Shown: positions 22,977 through 32,232 of the stretch, one piece after another | Numbering within the stretch: the first letter of the stretch is position 1 | Layout: each line of letters opens with the position of its first letter | From: an uncultured Actinomyces sp. | Lineage (GTDB): Bacteria; Actinomycetota; Actinomycetes; Actinomycetales; Actinomycetaceae | Direction of reading: 5' to 3' | NCBI GenBank assembly: GCA_938014245.1 | Contig: CALLSD010000060.1 | Span: 1-64,000, forward strand | Length of the DNA stretch: 64,000 nt | Notes under the pieces: model-generated | What the model was told of the DNA's origin: nothing | The model's database searches: none | Seen by the model: the letters and a program-made list of their open reading frames with translations, nothing else | Position numbers and translations under genes: made by a program

Positions 22977-24845
22977 ATGGAACCGTTGATGATCGCGCTG
23001 CTGGGGATGCTCATTATTGTGGCCTCGCAGTTTATTGCCCCCAAAGTTGGCGTCGCATCACCACTGATCCTGCTCGGCGTTGGACTTGCAATCGGTTTCC
23101 TCCCACAGGTTGGTGCAATCGAAATTGCGCCGCACATCATCTTAGAGATCGTGCTTCCGCCGCTGCTGTTTTCAGCGGCTGTGCGTATGCCAACGATGGA
23201 TTTCCGCCGAGAAATGCAAGCCGTGGCAATGCTTGCTATTCCACTGGTGTTTATCTCCTCATTCGCCATTGGTTTCCTCATCAACTGGATGGTTCCGCAG
23301 ATTTCACTGGCGTGGGGCGTGGCGCTGGGAGCTGTTTTATCTCCCACCGACGCGGTCGCCATCACCATTGCCAAGCGCAGTGGCGTCTCGCACCGCATCA
23401 TTACAGTGCTTGAAGGCGAAGGCCTCTTCAACGACGCCACTTCACTGGTGCTTCTTGCTGCGGCGATGAACGCGGGGCTCGCCGCCGATAACGATGCTCT
23501 CAATCCCGCACTGCTCACGGGGCGCGTCCTCGTAGCCCTTGGCATCGCCATTGTTGTCGGTCTAATCGTCGGTGAGGTGGGCGTTCGGATCCGTTCCATC
23601 ATCAAAGATCCGTCAACAGATACGGTCTTTTCCTTTGCAATGCCTTTCATTGCTTCGATTCCAGCCGAGCACGTGGGCGGCTCTGGATTGGTTGCCGCGG
23701 TCGTTGCCGGTCTTGTTGTTTCCGGCCGTCGCGCAGGCATGATTTCCGCGCAAAATAGGCGTTTTTCGCAGCAAAATTGGTCAACCATGACTCTCATGCT
23801 TGAGAGTGGGATTTTCCTTGCAATGGGCTTGCAGGCCTTCGGCATCATTGAAGACGCCGATGGAGACGGCGGTGGATTGGTACGAGCCGCCGTGATTGCC
23901 GTCATTGCGGGCAGTCTCATTATGCTGATCCGTGCACTCTTCATCGCACTCATGCTCACTTGGCTCGACCACCGCAGCAAGCACCGTAAGAGGCGCTACG
24001 AGGCCGAGGCTGGGCGCCTCGAAGCCTTCGAGCAGCGAATGGCGCAGGCCTGCACCGTGGACAGCGAGGTTCTGGCAAGCCGAAATCTCAGTGAAGAACA
24101 GTGGATCAAAACCATGGCCCGCTGGCGGCGCCGCCTCAAAATTGCCGAGCGGCAACACGCAGTGCGCCGATCCGACATCGATTACTTTGAAAAAGAGCCG
24201 CTTGGGCCGCGTGAAGCCAGTGTCATTATCTGGTCTGGAATGCGCGGAGCCATCACTCTTGCGGCGGCACAAACGATTTCCGCCGCAGCGCCCATGCGCT
24301 CGTTCCTTCTGACGATCGCCCTCTTCATCGCATCTGGTGCGCTTGTTATTCAAGGGCTTTCACTGCCGTGGCTGATCCGCTTGATCAAGCCCAAGATGGC
24401 CTCAGCCGATATCAGTGAAGAAGAACGCGAAGAACTTCGACAGGTCATGAGTTCCGCACTCGTGGATACGGCTCTGGCCCAGGCAATCAAGGAAGTTGAT
24501 GCTCAGACACTCTTGTCTGCTGGAGTTTCGCGAACCCTGTCACGCCTGGGCAATGTTGTCGACCTGCAATCTTCTCCTTCTTCGGGGGCCGTGAGCGAGC
24601 CTCTCCCAGACATCGACGGGGAAAACGAGGCCACTCCCGTGGAAATGAGCGAAGAGGAAGTCGAGCGTTCCTTCACGCGCGATCAGATTCGCGAACTGGC
24701 ACTTGAAGCCATTCACGCTCAGCGTGAGGCTCTTCTTCAGGCTCGCGATGAGGGGATCTTCTCGTCAGCAGCCCTTGAGGGCGCCCTCGCCCGCCTCGAT
24801 AATGAAGAAATCCTCTTGGTTTCGGGAAAGCCCAGCGACCACTAG
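22977..24845 (+). CDS. Monovalent cation/proton antiporter, CPA1 (NhaP/NHE) family
   Basis: The protein has 622 residues. Residues 1-440 contain about 12 membrane helices with the CPA1 core: LEIVLPPLLFSAAVRM, LGAVLSPTDAVAITIA (122-128 for SPTDAVA) and EGEGLFNDATSLV with the Asn152-Asp153 ion-binding pair. A cytoplasmic insertion at about 330-390 is rich in Arg. The C-terminal 170 residues are acidic and helical, and probably sense pH or ions. It exchanges Na+ or K+ for protons at the membrane. It is apparently leaderless and divergent to ogt. Confidence 0.9.
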   Translation: MEPLMIALLGMLIIVASQFIAPKVGVASPLILLGVGLAIGFLPQVGAIEIAPHIILEIVLPPLLFSAAVRMPTMDFRREMQAVAMLAIPLVFISSFAIGFLINWMVPQISLAWGVALGAVLSPTDAVAITIAKRSGVSHRIITVLEGEGLFNDATSLVLLAAAMNAGLAADNDALNPALLTGRVLVALGIAIVVGLIVGEVGVRIRSIIKDPSTDTVFSFAMPFIASIPAEHVGGSGLVAAVVAGLVVSGRRAGMISAQNRRFSQQNWSTMTLMLESGIFLAMGLQAFGIIEDADGDGGGLVRAAVIAVIAGSLIMLIRALFIALMLTWLDHRSKHRKRRYEAEAGRLEAFEQRMAQACTVDSEVLASRNLSEEQWIKTMARWRRRLKIAERQHAVRRSDIDYFEKEPLGPREASVIIWSGMRGAITLAAAQTISAAAPMRSFLLTIALFIASGALVIQGLSLPWLIRLIKPKMASADISEEEREELRQVMSSALVDTALAQAIKEVDAQTLLSAGVSRTLSRLGNVVDLQSSPSSGAVSEPLPDIDGENEATPVEMSEEEVERSFTRDQIRELALEAIHAQREALLQARDEGIFSSAALEGALARLDNEEILLVSGKPSDH

Positions 24846-24943
24846 CCCCGAGTTTCACCCAAGGTAAACCAGGGGAATCCCCCATATCGCCCCAACAGTG
24901 ATTTTGTTAGCCTTAAAAAGGTCAGCAAATAACGGTCGAAGGA

Positions 24944-27900
24944 ATGCCAGTGCTCGAACTGCGAAATATCGTCAAGATCTACGAAACTGCGAATCTGCGT
25001 CAAGTTGCGCTCAATGACGTTTCGGTCGCATTCCGGGATAGTGAATTCGTCGCAATTTTGGGTCAGTCGGGTTCAGGCAAAACGACGATGCTCAACGTCG
25101 TTGGCGGCCTGGACCGCTTCCAAAGTGGCGACCTGGTCATCGATGGAATCTCAACGAAGGACTACAAGGCCCGCGATTGGGACGCTTACCGCAACAACCG
25201 CATTGGCTTCGTTTTCCAGTCCTACAACCTGATCCCGCACCAGACCATCTTGTCCAACGTTGAGCTCGCGCTGACCCTCTCCGGTGTCTCCCGAGGCGAA
25301 CGCCGCAGGCGTGCGATGGAAGCCTTGGAACGCGTCGGGCTTGCCGAGCACGTCGGGAAGAAGCCCTCGCAGCTTTCTGGCGGCCAGATGCAGCGCGTCG
25401 CTATTGCTCGAGCGCTCATCAACGATCCGGAAATCCTCCTGGCCGATGAACCGACTGGTGCTCTTGACTCCAAGACCAGCGTTCAGGTCATGGACCTGCT
25501 GCGCGATGTTGCTCAAGACCGTCTGGTCATCATGGTGACCCACAATCCCGAGCTTGCGCACCAATACGCAACCCGCATTGTCGAGCTCGCGGATGGTGAA
25601 GTGGTCGCCGATTCGCGTCCCTTCGTCCCGGGTACCGAAGAAGTTCGCGAGGCCAAGCCGGTGCGCCGCACCTCGATGGGATTCCTGACCGCGCTTTCCC
25701 TGTCCTTCAATAACTTGATGACGAAGAAGGGCCGTACTCTGATGACCTCTTTCGCGGGGTCTATTGGAATCATTGGTATCGCCGCGATCTTGGCCCTTGC
25801 GAACGGCACGAACGCATACATCGCCCAGACAGAAGAAGAAACCCTGGGCGCATACCCGCTGACCATTCAAAAGAGCGGGATGGACATGTCCAGTGCCCTG
25901 TCTGCGCAAGTCGAAGCCGCTAGCAGTGAGAAGCCAAGCGACGGAAAAGTCGGCGTCTCCAAACTGAGGACCCTTGCAGACAATATTCGCGACGCGAAGA
26001 CGAATGACTTGGCCTCTCTGAAGGCTTTCCTCGATGGGAACGGCGGGAATGTCAACTCTTTCGTCAATGCCATCGAATATGACTACGATGTGACGCCACA
26101 GATATTCCAGGCAGACACCTCAAAGGACAATATTCAGGTCAGCCCTGACCAAGCGATGAGTCGAATGGAAACGGGCATGCGTGGAAGTCCTATGTCCTCG
26201 ATGATGGCTACCAACGCCTTCTATCAAATGCCGCAGCAATCCTCTTTATATACCTCCTCCTACGATGTCCTTGCGGGCCACTGGCCAACTTCCGCGTCTG
26301 AAGTCGTCCTTGTTATTGATGAAGACGGCAATATGTCGAACCTGATGGAGTATGTCCTCGGGCTGAAGGATCACAAAGAATTCGACGAACTGATGCGTCA
26401 GTACTACTCGGGGACCATCGGTGAGAAGAACTCAGCCACCCCGACTCCCTCGCCTTCTGCGAGCGACGCGCCCGCGGCCTCGTACGATTACGACAAGATT
26501 TTGGGGATTAAGTACAAGCGCATCAACGCCGCCGCTAAGTACACGTGGGACGAGAACTACAAGGTCTGGTCGGATCACTCTTCCGATAAAGAATTCATGA
26601 AGAAGCTGATCGACGAGGGGCAAGAACTTCGCATCAGTGCAATCGTGAAGCCGAATTCCTCGCATGGGGGAGCACTGCGCCAGGGCATCGCTTATACCCC
26701 TGAGCTGACTCGCCAGATCATTCGCGAGGCCGAGGACAGTCAGATCGTCAAGGATCAGCGGGCGAACCCGAAGACCGACGTGTTCACGGGTAAGACTTTC
26801 CAAGAGCTTGCGGATTCCTCGAAGGACCGTTCCAGCGGTTTTGACATGTCCAGCTTGTTCACGGTCGATCAAAACAAGCTCTCTGCGGCATTCTCTATCG
26901 ACCCCTCGGCCATGCAAATGGACCTCTCGGGCCTAGATTTCAGCGGAATGGACCTGTCCAGCCTTGACTTCTCGAACCTTGATTTGTCGGGCATGGACCT
27001 GTCGAATATCGATCTTTCGAAGCTTGTTCCTGCCGATGGTTCGGCCGTGCAGATCGATCCCTCGAAGCTCAACCTGGGAGAGCTCAGCAAGAGCGTTCCA
27101 CAACTGCAAAACGTTGACTTCCCGGCAATTATCCGCAAGACGCTGGCAAACGGCGCTGTGAAGGACACGGCAGGAACGTACTTAAGTTCGCAGGCAAGTC
27201 AGATCCTTCAGGGCTTCCAGGACTACGCGCAAAACCAGATTGCCGCGGGTGGCTCCACGGACTTTTCCACGCTGGTCTCTGAGTACTTCTCTCAGCCCTC
27301 GGTCATTCAACAGATCAATACCGCCGTCTCTTCTGACCAAGTGGTTGACCGCGACAAGCTGATGACGAACTTGCAAGCGGCACTTGGGGATGACCCGGCA
27401 CTGGCTTCTGTTGCCTCTCAGGTGTCAACGGAACTTGCGAATCAAATTTCGGCGCAGATCGCCGCCCAGCTTGGTGGCAATCTCATGCGCGGGGTCTCCG
27501 CGGCGATCGGCCAGGTCCTCCAAGAGACCATGGCGACTGCCATGACCCAGATGATGACTCAGCTTTCGCAGACAATTGGCCAGCAAATCAGCGCAACAAT
27601 GAGCCAATTTGCAACGAATATGAGCAGCGCCTTCCACTTCGATCCCGAGGCCATGGCGTCGGCCTTCTCGTCGAATCTTGATGAGAAGTCCCTTGCCGCA
27701 CTGATGGCGACGATGTTCTCAACGAACGTCCCCACGCTTGAGACCAACCTGCGCGATCTGGGGTGGGCTGACCTGAAGTCCCCCAGCAGTATTTCGATTT
27801 ACCCGAAGTCCTTCAAGGACAAGGATTCCGTCAAGGCTGTCTTGGATCAGTACAACACTGACAAGGAGAGCGCGGGCAAGTCCGACCAGGTCATCACCTA

Positions 27901-28354
27901 CACCGATATCATGGGCGTACTCATGAGCTCAGTGACGAGGATCGTCAACGTGATCTCGTGGCTTCTCATCGCCTTCGTATCGATCTCACTGGTCGTCTCC
28001 TCGATCATGATTGCGATCATCACCTATATTTCAGTTCTTGAACGCAAGAAAGAAATCGGCATTCTTCGATCGATCGGTGCCTCAAAGGGCAATGTCTCTG
28101 CGGTCTTCAACGCGGAAACCTTTATCGAGGGCCTGATTGCGGGCATCATCGGTGTTGGCGTGACCTACGGGATCTGTGGCCTGGTCAATGCGATCGCGGA
28201 GCAGGGCTTCCAGGTGAGCAATATTGCTCAGCTTTCTCCGCTTACCGCGGCAATCTTGATTGCGATCTCGGTCGGTTTGACCGTTATCGCTGGCTTGATT
28301 CCGGCCTCGAGGGCATCTCGCCAAGACCCTGTCGAAGCCCTGCGCTCAGAGTAG
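24944..28354 (+). CDS. Large MacB-like ABC protein: ATPase and FtsX-type permease fused, pentapeptide-like external repeats
   Basis: The protein has 1136 residues. Residues 1-230 are an ATPase with GQSGSGKTT, the LolD/MacB-type FVFQSYNLIP, signature LSGGQMQRVAIARAL and ILLADEPTGALD. One membrane helix follows at about 262-285. An outer domain of about 700 residues (300-1000) comes next. Near 659-693 it holds seven consecutive pentads of the form xDLSx/xDFSx. Three C-terminal helices with LERKKEIGILRSIGASKG complete the FtsX core. Such proteins act as mechanotransmitters for export or cell-wall tasks, not as classic pumps. The start could also be the GTG at 24950. It is monocistronic. Confidence 0.87.
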   Translation: MPVLELRNIVKIYETANLRQVALNDVSVAFRDSEFVAILGQSGSGKTTMLNVVGGLDRFQSGDLVIDGISTKDYKARDWDAYRNNRIGFVFQSYNLIPHQTILSNVELALTLSGVSRGERRRRAMEALERVGLAEHVGKKPSQLSGGQMQRVAIARALINDPEILLADEPTGALDSKTSVQVMDLLRDVAQDRLVIMVTHNPELAHQYATRIVELADGEVVADSRPFVPGTEEVREAKPVRRTSMGFLTALSLSFNNLMTKKGRTLMTSFAGSIGIIGIAAILALANGTNAYIAQTEEETLGAYPLTIQKSGMDMSSALSAQVEAASSEKPSDGKVGVSKLRTLADNIRDAKTNDLASLKAFLDGNGGNVNSFVNAIEYDYDVTPQIFQADTSKDNIQVSPDQAMSRMETGMRGSPMSSMMATNAFYQMPQQSSLYTSSYDVLAGHWPTSASEVVLVIDEDGNMSNLMEYVLGLKDHKEFDELMRQYYSGTIGEKNSATPTPSPSASDAPAASYDYDKILGIKYKRINAAAKYTWDENYKVWSDHSSDKEFMKKLIDEGQELRISAIVKPNSSHGGALRQGIAYTPELTRQIIREAEDSQIVKDQRANPKTDVFTGKTFQELADSSKDRSSGFDMSSLFTVDQNKLSAAFSIDPSAMQMDLSGLDFSGMDLSSLDFSNLDLSGMDLSNIDLSKLVPADGSAVQIDPSKLNLGELSKSVPQLQNVDFPAIIRKTLANGAVKDTAGTYLSSQASQILQGFQDYAQNQIAAGGSTDFSTLVSEYFSQPSVIQQINTAVSSDQVVDRDKLMTNLQAALGDDPALASVASQVSTELANQISAQIAAQLGGNLMRGVSAAIGQVLQETMATAMTQMMTQLSQTIGQQISATMSQFATNMSSAFHFDPEAMASAFSSNLDEKSLAALMATMFSTNVPTLETNLRDLGWADLKSPSSISIYPKSFKDKDSVKAVLDQYNTDKESAGKSDQVITYTDIMGVLMSSVTRIVNVISWLLIAFVSISLVVSSIMIAIITYISVLERKKEIGILRSIGASKGNVSAVFNAETFIEGLIAGIIGVGVTYGICGLVNAIAEQGFQVSNIAQLSPLTAAILIAISVGLTVIAGLIPASRASRQDPVEALRSE

Positions 28355-28441
28355 GTGAGACTGCGCCGGCGCGCGTCTGCGTTACCCTGAAGGTATGCAG
28401 CGCGCCGACCGCGCTTTGGGCTGCCCATCTGAGGAGGACTT

Positions 28442-29026
28442 ATGCCAACGCCTACAACCCTTTCGACCACCGATAGTGTCGCCGTTCTACTGGCGACCGG
28501 ATTTGAGGAAGTCGAAGCTCTTGCGGTTGTCGATACTCTCTATCGTGCGGGGATTCAGGCGGACCTCATTTCGATTGAAAATGAGCGTCACGTCGCAAGC
28601 TCTCACGGCATCAAGGTTGTCGCTGATCTTATGCTTGATGACGCAGATTTGGCATCATACACGGTGGTCTTCCTGCCCGGTGGAATGCCGGGAGCCTTGA
28701 GGCTCAAAGAGAATGCGCAGGTGCGCGCCGAGGTGCTTCGCCGCGCCGAAGCCTCGCTCAAACTCGCGGCGATCTGTGCAGCTCCCTCGATTCTGGCTGA
28801 ACTTGGAGTGCTTGAGGGACGTCGCGCAACGGCGAACCCCGGTTTCATGGATGCCCTGAGCGCGGGAGGTGCACAGGCTCAGTCTGAGTGCGTCGTCGTT
28901 GACGGGAACATTGTGACCAGTAGGGGAGCGGGAACTGCTCTGGAACTTGGCCTCGAGCTGGTTCGTCAGCTTCTGGGTGACGAGGCAGCGCAGCAGGTCC
29001 GCGAATCCATCGTTTGGCAGCACTGA
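28442..29026 (+). CDS. DJ-1/PfpI family protein
   Basis: The protein has 194 residues with a strong GAGGAGGA before the ATG. The family signature is complete: VAVLLATGFEEVEALAVVD with Glu23, LPGG (78-81), and the nucleophile elbow AAICAAPSIL with Cys112. YajL/DJ-1 homologues protect against reactive carbonyls and oxidants or act as chaperones; the exact activity is debated. A -10 box TACCCT (28383-28388) lies 54 nt upstream of the start. TatD begins 9 nt after its stop, so the two share an operon. Confidence 0.88.
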   Translation: MPTPTTLSTTDSVAVLLATGFEEVEALAVVDTLYRAGIQADLISIENERHVASSHGIKVVADLMLDDADLASYTVVFLPGGMPGALRLKENAQVRAEVLRRAEASLKLAAICAAPSILAELGVLEGRRATANPGFMDALSAGGAQAQSECVVVDGNIVTSRGAGTALELGLELVRQLLGDEAAQQVRESIVWQH

Positions 29027-29035
29027 GGAGGCACC

Positions 29036-29947
29036 GTGGGTAAGCGAAAGCCACGTCCTTGGCCGGATACTCCCGAGCGTCTGGCCTCGTCGGTTATCGA
29101 TAACCACACGCATCTTCCCGTCCACGAGGGAGAGATCCCCCGCGCAGACGGTGTGAAGATGCCTCTTGAGGAGCAATTGGAGCGCGCGCGTCAGGTAGGC
29201 GTGACGCGGATGATTTCCAGCGCCTGCGAACTGCCCTATTTCGATCCGATGCTTGAGCTTGCCCGGGCGCATGAGGGAGTGCGCGTTGCCCTTGCGATCC
29301 ACCCGAACGAGGCCGCGCTGCACGCTGGGTGCGCTGATCCGTCCCCCGATGGGCTGACTCCGCAGCTGCGTGAGCATCACATTCCCCTTGACGAGGCCTT
29401 GTCCGCTGTGGAGGAGCGCCTGGGTGACCCGATGGTGGTCGCAGTGGGGGAGAGTGGCTTGGATTATTTCCGTACCGCTGATCCTGGTCGCGAGGCCCAG
29501 AAGGAATCTTTCCGCGCGCATATCGAAATGGCTGCTCGCCATGATTTGCCGCTGCAGATTCATGATCGTGAGGCACACGAGGACTCCATCGAGCTTTTGC
29601 GTGAGTGTGCGAATTCCGATCAACGCATTGTCTTCCATTGTTTTTCAGGGGATGCGGCAATGGCATCTGTTCTGGCTGAACATGGGTGGTATGCGTCTTT
29701 TGCCGGTCCTATCAGCTATCCAGCGAACGAGGACCTTCGTCAAGCCTTTGCGGTTCTTCCTCCCGAACTGATCTTGGTCGAAACAGATGCGCCCTATTTG
29801 ACTCCGTTGCCGTGGCGAGGCTGCCCGAATGCCTCCTACGCGATGGCGCATACTGTTCGCTTTATCGCTGATCTGTGGGGTGTTTCGGAAGAGGACGCGT
29901 GCACGCAGCTTTGTGGGAACACTGAAAGGGTCTACGGGAGCTGGTAA
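29036..29947 (+). CDS. tatD: TatD family metal-dependent deoxyribonuclease
   Basis: The protein has 303 residues from a GTG with GAGGAG upstream. The TIM-barrel metal ligands are all visible: IDNHTHL near the N-terminus, GESGLDYF, LQIHDRE, HCFSG and the C-terminal ETDAPYLTP. TatD enzymes are 3'-5' exonucleases acting in DNA repair and fragmentation. In actinobacteria the gene commonly stands before rpfB and ksgA, as it would here but for the opposite-strand pair at 30.1-33 kb. The gene ends before a perfect 16-bp hairpin. Confidence 0.93.
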   Translation: MGKRKPRPWPDTPERLASSVIDNHTHLPVHEGEIPRADGVKMPLEEQLERARQVGVTRMISSACELPYFDPMLELARAHEGVRVALAIHPNEAALHAGCADPSPDGLTPQLREHHIPLDEALSAVEERLGDPMVVAVGESGLDYFRTADPGREAQKESFRAHIEMAARHDLPLQIHDREAHEDSIELLRECANSDQRIVFHCFSGDAAMASVLAEHGWYASFAGPISYPANEDLRQAFAVLPPELILVETDAPYLTPLPWRGCPNASYAMAHTVRFIADLWGVSEEDACTQLCGNTERVYGSW

Positions 29948-30022
29948 ACAGTCGAGGTAACGGGAGAGTGTGCGTGAATGCTCGCGCACATGCCGTGAAT
30001 GCTTGCGTTTAGGTTGAAACAC

Positions 30023-30058
30023 AGTGGTGGGGCCTCCCTGTCGGGAGGCCCCACCACT
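30023..30058. terminator. Bidirectional hairpin terminator
   Basis: A 16-bp perfect stem (30023-30038 with 30043-30058) of sequence starting AGTGGTGGGGCC has a 4-nt loop TGTC. It sits between the convergent tatD and transglutaminase-like genes. There is no U-run on either side, which is common in high-GC bacteria. Confidence 0.88.
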
Positions 30059-30078
30059 CATATGCAGATCTGATCTCC

Positions 30079-32232
30079 TTAGAGGATCTTCTTCAGTGCA
30101 GGATCCTTCCAAGTACGCTGCTTAGTGAGGAGCGGGGAGTTGTTATCGATCATCAGGTATCGAGTTTCAATCGCTTCTTGACGTGAGTCTCCTCCGTCAT
30201 TCCAGGTAACGTCCACTGTCTTCCACGTGCCGTTGATCTTGACCTGGTTCCACGCATGTCCGATGCTACTGCCATCGGAATAAGTAACATTACCGGTGAT
30301 CACTACTGAGGTAACACCCGACTTGGTTGCGAGAAGTTGGAATGTGTTTGCGTAGCCCTCGCACACGGTTGTTCCCTTGAAGAAAATACCACCTGCATCG
30401 TGGTCGGGGAAGAGATCATGGGTGTAGCGGTGCTTCTTCCGGTCAGGATCTCTCCACAACTCTTGCATCTTATCCAATCCGGCATAGTTGTAGGTTGTGT
30501 GCTCGATCATCCACGAGTTGATTGCTCGCACCTTGGCGGCATCATCCATGCCCGGCTTGATGATGTCGGCAACAACCTTGTCCGCTGCCGAGTTGATTTG
30601 AGAGGTGTAGTCCTTGGGGGAAAGATGCTGCTCAATGGCATCCTCGGTGCCGTATTCGACATGGAGGATCTTTCCATCTTCAGAAAGAGAAGGGTAACCC
30701 CAAGGCACTAGACCATTCTGATTCTTCGCTTCCCAGAATGCCGTCTGGATTTGAGTGGTCGTTGCCGCGTCATCCTTGAACTGTGAGATATCGATGTCTG
30801 CTGCGCCGTTCATCATATTGGCAGCAAGGTACTTTGACAGTGCAGTTGTGCCAAGGACCTGCATAGGAGTATCCGGGAAGGTGCGTGCAATCTTATCGTC
30901 AGGCGCTGTGGACTTTGTCGTTGTCTGCTTGGAGTAAGTCAGATCGGGGGCAATGTAGCCGGTCTGTGTCTTCTCTTGCTCTTCCTTCATCTTTGTCAGA
31001 TCGTTGAGATACGTCGAAGGATCGAAATTGTGGACGATGAAAGTATCCGTGAAACGGCTGTGGCCGACGTGATAGGACACGTGCAAGCTTGCCTGCGGAT
31101 TTTGCGTAGTGCGGGGGTTGCTCGTTTCGATCCAACTGCGCTCAGGGTCGACAATGATCGGAAGAACGCGGGTGTGTCCATCCGCCATGACCATAGGAAT
31201 CTGGGTCGGTATTTCGCTCAGACTTTGGAAAACCGAGTTGTTCGGATTCAACTGGAGCCACGCGTTCGATGCGATCTTGATGGGAGTGTTTCCCATCGTT
31301 CCTTCGATGTCGAGCAAATCGGACATCTTAGAAAGCTTCACGCCCTTCTTGGCGATGACAGCGATCTGATCACCTTTACCGTTGAGCATCGCATCGAGCT
31401 GTTCATCGGTGAAACCACCAGATGATTCCAATCCTTTGAAGTCTTCTTCGGTGAAGAAGTCTTTGAGCGCGGTGTTGAGCTGCCTATCAAGCTTGCGCTC
31501 CCCTTCCTCGCGCTGATCGGAGTTCCATGAAGTGGCTGCAGTTTCCGCCATCAACTTGGGATTTAGACGAGTCACTCCCTTGTCATCCGTGCTATTGAGA
31601 TGAACCAGGTAGTAGCTCTCTGCACCTTCGACCGGGTCCCACGAAACCGTAAAAGTTCCGTTGTCTTCCTCATCGACCTCCACATTTTGGGGACGCGGGA
31701 GGAAACCTTCGTCACTGACGCGGATGCGACGAACAATCGGGCGTTCTAGAAGTTTGCCCGTGTCAAGGTCGTTGTATTGGACCAGGTAGTACATGGGAAG
31801 AAGTCCCCAGCCCGAGTTCCCGGTGATATCCGCCAAAGGGCTGGCCTGGGAGCGGGTCATCAGGGTGATCGGGTTAGGGGCAATCGCTAGGCCCTGAGAA
31901 GCGCCGTAGCTCGATACGCTGAATCCTAGGTCAACGGTGAGTGTTGCATCGGAATAAACAGAGAAAGGTGGAGTGCGTTGTGCGCCTTGTGCTGAGGGAA
32001 CAACATCCTTACGAGCCTCAAACTCGTTGAGCTTAATCTTCGTGGGGACAAGCAACTTGTCGCCTTGGTTAACCTCTTGAACGCCCTCGGCCCACTCGTA
32101 AGCTGAAGGATTGTTCTTCTTGAGCTGGTCAACGCTGTCATCGGCATGAGCTGCGGCGGGAACGGCGAAAGAAAGCACCGTGAAAATGCCAAGCGCAGCA
32201 ATGGCGCGACTGAATGTATGTGCGAGTCTCAT
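30079..32232 (-). CDS. Secreted transglutaminase-like protein
   Basis: The protein has 717 residues from the ATG at 32232, which overlaps the lipoprotein stop as ATGA; AAGGA lies 8 nt upstream. A signal peptide ends at about AAAHA-DD. A region with a fibronectin-type III flavour (FTVSWDPVEGAESYYLVHLN, about 190-225) precedes a long helical section. The C-terminal transglutaminase/protease-like domain has a Cys in TTVCEGYANTFQLLATKSG, a His in IGHAWNQVKI and an Asp in VDVTWND, the full catalytic triad. It could cross-link or cut surface proteins. The gene is AT-richer than its neighbours and lacks the CGAGGCC heptamer. Confidence 0.82.
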   Translation of the reverse strand: MRLAHTFSRAIAALGIFTVLSFAVPAAAHADDSVDQLKKNNPSAYEWAEGVQEVNQGDKLLVPTKIKLNEFEARKDVVPSAQGAQRTPPFSVYSDATLTVDLGFSVSSYGASQGLAIAPNPITLMTRSQASPLADITGNSGWGLLPMYYLVQYNDLDTGKLLERPIVRRIRVSDEGFLPRPQNVEVDEEDNGTFTVSWDPVEGAESYYLVHLNSTDDKGVTRLNPKLMAETAATSWNSDQREEGERKLDRQLNTALKDFFTEEDFKGLESSGGFTDEQLDAMLNGKGDQIAVIAKKGVKLSKMSDLLDIEGTMGNTPIKIASNAWLQLNPNNSVFQSLSEIPTQIPMVMADGHTRVLPIIVDPERSWIETSNPRTTQNPQASLHVSYHVGHSRFTDTFIVHNFDPSTYLNDLTKMKEEQEKTQTGYIAPDLTYSKQTTTKSTAPDDKIARTFPDTPMQVLGTTALSKYLAANMMNGAADIDISQFKDDAATTTQIQTAFWEAKNQNGLVPWGYPSLSEDGKILHVEYGTEDAIEQHLSPKDYTSQINSAADKVVADIIKPGMDDAAKVRAINSWMIEHTTYNYAGLDKMQELWRDPDRKKHRYTHDLFPDHDAGGIFFKGTTVCEGYANTFQLLATKSGVTSVVITGNVTYSDGSSIGHAWNQVKINGTWKTVDVTWNDGGDSRQEAIETRYLMIDNNSPLLTKQRTWKDPALKKIL

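Noticed and set aside
22907..23980. A 357-codon open frame antisense to the cation/proton antiporter
   Set aside because: It mirrors a clear CPA1 gene, is rich in Ser, Ala, Arg and Thr as GC-rich antisense frames are, has no ribosome-binding site and resembles no family.
26918..27022. DNA tandem repeat within the MacB-like gene
   Set aside because: The periodicity is at the protein level (pentads); the nucleotide units vary in wobble positions, so this is a coding repeat and not a recent slippage product.
28395..28700. A 101-codon gene overlapping the DJ-1 gene
   Set aside because: It overlaps an unambiguous DJ-1 gene out of frame and resembles nothing; only the promoter spacing is worth noting, and is reported separately.
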